DNA of 8,364 nt from DATAYF01 sp036272735 (lineage in GTDB: Bacteria > Chloroflexota > Ktedonobacteria > Ktedonobacterales > Ktedonobacteraceae). The notes below the pieces were generated by a model, which saw only the letters and a program-made list of their open reading frames with translations, was not told the DNA's origin and searched no databases. This document shows, one piece after another, positions 6,029 through 8,364 of the stretch (the first letter of the stretch is position 1; the number at the start of each line of letters is the position of its first letter). A program made the position numbers and the translations under genes. The stretch covers positions 1-8,364 of the forward strand of contig DATAYF010000020.1 in NCBI GenBank assembly GCA_036272735.1. Reading direction: 5' to 3'.

Positions 6029-7690
6029 ATGGTACAAGTAGCCACCATGACCGCTGCACAGTTTGTGGTGCGGTGCCTCGAACATGAGGGTGTTCGCTAT
6101 GTCTTTGGCATCCCTGGGGAAGAGAACATTCACCTGGTCGATGCCTTTAATGGGTCGTCTCTTCGCTTTCTCCTTGTTCGTCATGAGCAGGGCGCTTCCT
6201 TCATGGCCAATATCTATGGGCGGCTGACCGGTCAGGCTGGCGTCTGCCTGGCGACGCTGGGACCCGGTGCCATTAACCTGTTGCTTGGCACGACGGATGC
6301 GACGACTGACAGTGTCCCACTGGTCGCACTCAGCGCCCAGGTGGGCATCAATCGCATCTATAAAGAGTCGCACCAGATCGTTGATCTGGTCAGCATGTTC
6401 AAGCCCGCCACGAAGTGGGCTGCTCTCGTTCCATCTCCAGAGGCGATCCCAGAGATGGTGCGCAGCGCCTTCAAGCTCGCTCAAACGGAGCGGCCTGGCG
6501 CGGTCTATCTCGCCATTCCCCAGGATATCGAAGCCTTACCCATGCCGCCGGGAGCTCAACCCCTCGCGATCAATGTTGTACGTGATGCCTCTCCTTCGGC
6601 CACGCAGATCGCACGGGCAGGGGAAGTCCTGAGGGCGGCCAGGAAACCCATCATCCTGGCTGGTCATGGCGCCGTGCGCAATCAGGCGCGCGATGCGCTC
6701 ATCCGCTGCTCGGAGCGTCTGCAGATCCCGGTGGCCACCACCTTCATGGGCAAGGGGGTCTTTCCCGATCATCATCCCAACGCACTGGGGGCCATGGGCT
6801 TTATGCGCCATGATTACGTCAATTTTGGCTTTGACGAGGCCGATGTCCTTGTCTGTGTGGGCTATGATCTGCAAGAATTTGATCCGGTGCAAATCAATCC
6901 CAACGGTGAGAAACAGATCCTGCACATCCATCGCTATCCTGCCCAGGTCGATGCGCACTATCCTGTGGCGGTGGGACTCGAAGGTAACATTGCGCAGTCG
7001 CTTGACGCCCTCACGCAAGAGGTGAAAGCGAGGCCAGGCTTGACCCCGACGGAGAGGAAAATCCGTCGCCTGCTGCACGAAGAGCTGGAGAAGGGCAAGA
7101 ACGATAGGTCCTATCCGGTCAAGCCGCAACGCCTGGTGGCCGATATTCGCGCCGCCATGGGCGAATCAGACATCGTCCTGGCCGATACCGGCGCGCTCAA
7201 GATGTGGATGGCTCGTCTCTACCCGACCTATCAGCCCAACACCTGCCTGATTTCCAACGGGCTCTCCACGATGGCCTTTGCGTTGCCGGGAGCCATTGGC
7301 GCCAGGCTGGCCGAGCCTGCGCGCAAAGTCCTGGCCGTGATGGGCGATGGGGCCTTTCTCATGAACTCGCAGGAGATCGAGACGGCGATGCGGGAACAGA
7401 TCCCCTTTGTGGTGTTAGTCTGGGTGGATGGGACCTATGGCCTGATCAAGTGGAAAATGGACCTGGAACTGGGGCACGACTCCCACATCGCCTTTGGTAA
7501 CCCCGACCTGGTGAAATATGCCGAGAGCTTTGGAGCCAAGGGGTACTGGATTGGGCGAGCAGAAGATCTGCTGCCGACCCTCCAACGCGCGCTCTCGGAG
7601 GAGACCGTTTCGATCATCGCCTGTCCGGTGGACTATGCGGAGAATACTATCCTGACAGACAAGCTGGGGGCACTGACCGAACCGCTCTAA
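6029..7690 (+). CDS. Acetolactate synthase, ThDP-dependent (AlsS/large-subunit type)
   Basis: The enzyme condenses two pyruvate molecules to 2-acetolactate and CO2, feeding acetoin formation or branched-chain amino acid synthesis. The 553-residue length is typical of a full acetolactate synthase. An N-terminal pyrimidine-binding domain (about 5-175) contains the catalytic Glu53 in RHEQGA and GPGAINLLLG. A central domain (190-330) carries PIILAGHG. The C-terminal pyrophosphate-binding domain (365-545) contains GDGAFLMN (439-446) and, at the usual metal-site end, WVDGTYGL (465-472), then YAESFGAKGYW and CPVDYAENTILTDKLG. The last segments resemble catabolic AlsS/BudB and cyanobacterial-type enzymes that work without a regulatory subunit, and no ilvN/ilvH or alsD lies nearby. 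The ATG at 6029 is chosen for its ribosome binding site GAGGAG at 6015-6020. An upstream TTG at 5960 would add 23 unrelated residues. A candidate promoter lies at 5905-5933. Catabolic versus biosynthetic use cannot be settled from the sequence alone. Confidence 0.92.
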   Translation: MVQVATMTAAQFVVRCLEHEGVRYVFGIPGEENIHLVDAFNGSSLRFLLVRHEQGASFMANIYGRLTGQAGVCLATLGPGAINLLLGTTDATTDSVPLVALSAQVGINRIYKESHQIVDLVSMFKPATKWAALVPSPEAIPEMVRSAFKLAQTERPGAVYLAIPQDIEALPMPPGAQPLAINVVRDASPSATQIARAGEVLRAARKPIILAGHGAVRNQARDALIRCSERLQIPVATTFMGKGVFPDHHPNALGAMGFMRHDYVNFGFDEADVLVCVGYDLQEFDPVQINPNGEKQILHIHRYPAQVDAHYPVAVGLEGNIAQSLDALTQEVKARPGLTPTERKIRRLLHEELEKGKNDRSYPVKPQRLVADIRAAMGESDIVLADTGALKMWMARLYPTYQPNTCLISNGLSTMAFALPGAIGARLAEPARKVLAVMGDGAFLMNSQEIETAMREQIPFVVLVWVDGTYGLIKWKMDLELGHDSHIAFGNPDLVKYAESFGAKGYWIGRAEDLLPTLQRALSEETVSIIACPVDYAENTILTDKLGALTEPL

Positions 7691-7743
7691 GGGATAGAAC
7701 AAATGACCAAACCACTGAACTATGCTCTACTTATCTCAATGTT

Positions 7744-7867
7744 GATGCATCAATGAAAGCATCTATCACGTCTTTTGCGTGATAAACCCCTCTCGTATAT
7801 TGGGAGAGGTGCGACGCTGCTGTTTCCGTCGCATGGCTGTACAAGCCAACTCACAGCAATGTGAGTT
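7744..7867 (+). other. Array of six abutting hairpins, possible structured RNA
   Basis: Downstream of the acetolactate synthase stop, perfect stems follow each other almost without linkers: GATGC/GCATC (7744-7763), TATCACG/CGTGATA (7764-7784), CCTCTC/GAGAGG (7789-7809), TGCGAC/GTCGCA (7810-7833), GGCT/AGCC (7835-7847) and AACTCACA-gcaa-TGTGAGTT (7848-7867). The last has a GNRA-type tetraloop. A further AACATG/CATGTT stem lies at 7871-7894. None is followed by a T-tract, so a simple terminator is unlikely. A noncoding RNA, a 3' UTR structure stabilising the mRNA, or a DNA-level palindromic nest are possible. No known RNA family is recognised. Confidence 0.45.
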
Positions 7868-7972
7868 TAGAACATGTTGCACTAGCCGCATGTTTCAGAA
7901 ACGGTTACAGAGGTGACTGCTGCAAGAGAGGAGCAGACCATCCATCCCCGAGCCTCTTGAAGAAGGAGGGAG

Positions 7973-8058
7973 CGCTCCTCTCGTGTGCAGGTCGAGACGT
8001 GCACCTGTGGGAGCAACCGTTACTGCTGTTCAGACAGCTTCTGCACACGAGAGGAGCG
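7973..8058. repeat. 18-bp inverted repeat, 86-bp palindromic unit
   Basis: CGCTCCTCTCGTGTGCAG (7973-7990) is perfectly inverted at 8041-8058, with a 50-base interior that itself contains the hairpin GCTGT-tcag-ACAGC. The left edge is embedded in a 10-bp palindrome, GGAGCGCTCC (7969-7978). The unit resembles a MITE or other palindromic repeat element. I see no coding function. Nothing gene-like is present between 7868 and 8066. Confidence 0.6.
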
Positions 8059-8087
8059 TGTTTCCCATGTTCTTGCAAATCCTTACA

Positions 8088-8129
8088 TTTTTTCGACTGA
8101 GGTTTCGGGTCACATCTCAGTCGAAAAAA
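8088..8129. repeat. 14-bp inverted repeat directly before the IS630 fragment
   Basis: TTTTTTCGACTGAG (8088-8101) is perfectly inverted as CTCAGTCGAAAAAA (8116-8129) around a 14-base loop. The T-run is on the outer 5' side and the A-run on the outer 3' side, so it is not an intrinsic terminator in either direction. It may be two opposed IS ends or a junction of nested insertions. Confidence 0.6.
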
Positions 8130-8141
8130 GGCCTCTTTGAA

Positions 8142-8364
8142 GTCACGGAGAGCTTACCGGGCAAGGTGTACGGAATCTGTCGCCAATGCAAGCGTTTTGT
8201 CGATTTCCAGACCTTTGTGCAAGCAGTCATCATTCCTGAAGCGCTTCGGCGCAAGGTCGAGAACGTGATCTTCATTTTGGACAATGGAACCACGCACGCG
8301 CCCAAACAACTGGAAGGCTGGCTCCGTGAACAAGCAGGCGTCTGTGACCTTCGACTGCACTTCC
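8142..8364 (+). pseudogene. IS630-family transposase fragment, N-terminus missing, 3' end beyond window
   Basis: In this frame the sequence VYGICRQCKRFVDFQTF, then VIFILDNGTTHAPKQLEGWL, is the core of a DDE_3-type IS630 transposase. The Asp of LDNGTTH (codon 8280-8282) corresponds to the second catalytic residue. The frame is open from 7917 (an ATG lies at 8067), but nothing before about 8142 resembles a transposase, and the first catalytic Asp region is absent from all three plus-strand frames upstream. The fragment begins immediately after the 14-bp inverted repeat. The window ends before the catalytic Glu. A truncated, inactive copy is most likely, but the part beyond the window is unseen. 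Confidence 0.75.

Noticed and set aside
5843..6484. 213-residue minus-strand ORF
   Set aside because: It is antisense to the start of the acetolactate synthase gene and has no domain signature.
7861..8100. 79-residue plus-strand ORF
   Set aside because: It covers the 18-bp inverted repeat, has no family similarity and no ribosome binding site.
8088..8129. Intrinsic terminator
   Set aside because: The T-run precedes the stem and the A-run follows it on the plus strand, and the polarity is the same on the minus strand. Neither direction gives a T-tract after the hairpin.
1..8364. CRISPR array, tRNA, rRNA or phage module
   Set aside because: No regularly spaced direct repeats, tRNA cloverleaf, rRNA segment or phage structural gene was seen on either strand.

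Overview
This window looks like an accessory, mobile-element-scarred stretch of a bacterial chromosome or large plasmid. A GC-rich catabolic operon (1-2875) sits next to AT-richer DNA (2876-6028 and 7691-8364) that carries decayed insertion sequences, inverted repeats and two isolated metabolic genes. The strong Shine-Dalgarno sites, the high-GC lut genes and the mix of IS6 and IS630 remnants would fit an IS-rich Chloroflexota genome of the Ktedonobacteria type. That placement is inference and not certain. The lut genes alone would also fit an actinobacterium-like source.

Region 1 (77-2875) is a complete, translationally coupled lutABC operon. LutA has two CCG cysteine-rich domains, LutB is a LUD plus 2x[4Fe-4S] protein, and LutC is a LUD protein. 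Together they are known to oxidise L-lactate to pyruvate. The genes overlap by 4 and 14 bases. In LutB one position of the second cysteine motif is Asn instead of Cys.

Region 2 (3013-3858) is one IS6-family insertion sequence of 846 bp with 16-bp perfect terminal inverted repeats. Its transposase keeps the DDE triad but is broken by an apparent 11-bp insertion close to the C-terminus.

Region 3 (3859-5230) holds a small Gly/Ser/Lys-rich ORF with a very good ribosome binding site (4067-4207), two consecutive hairpins, and a metallo-beta-lactamase-fold protein (4436-5230) whose HxHxDH motif reads HAGYDH.

Region 4 (5231-6028) has no convincing gene. It contains a 133-bp MITE-like element with 18-bp terminal inverted repeats, a separate long palindrome of about 79 bp, and a sigma70-like promoter just before the next gene.

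Region 5 (6029-7690) is a full-length ThDP-dependent acetolactate synthase without a small-subunit gene nearby. It consumes pyruvate, the product of the lut operon, although the two are not co-transcribed here.

Region 6 (7691-8364) is unusual. Six short hairpins stand almost end to end (7744-7867), followed by an 18-bp inverted repeat (7973-8058) and a 14-bp inverted repeat (8088-8129), then the catalytic core of an IS630-family transposase that runs off the window. The hairpin array is the best candidate here for something undescribed. It could be a structured RNA or a nest of palindromic elements.
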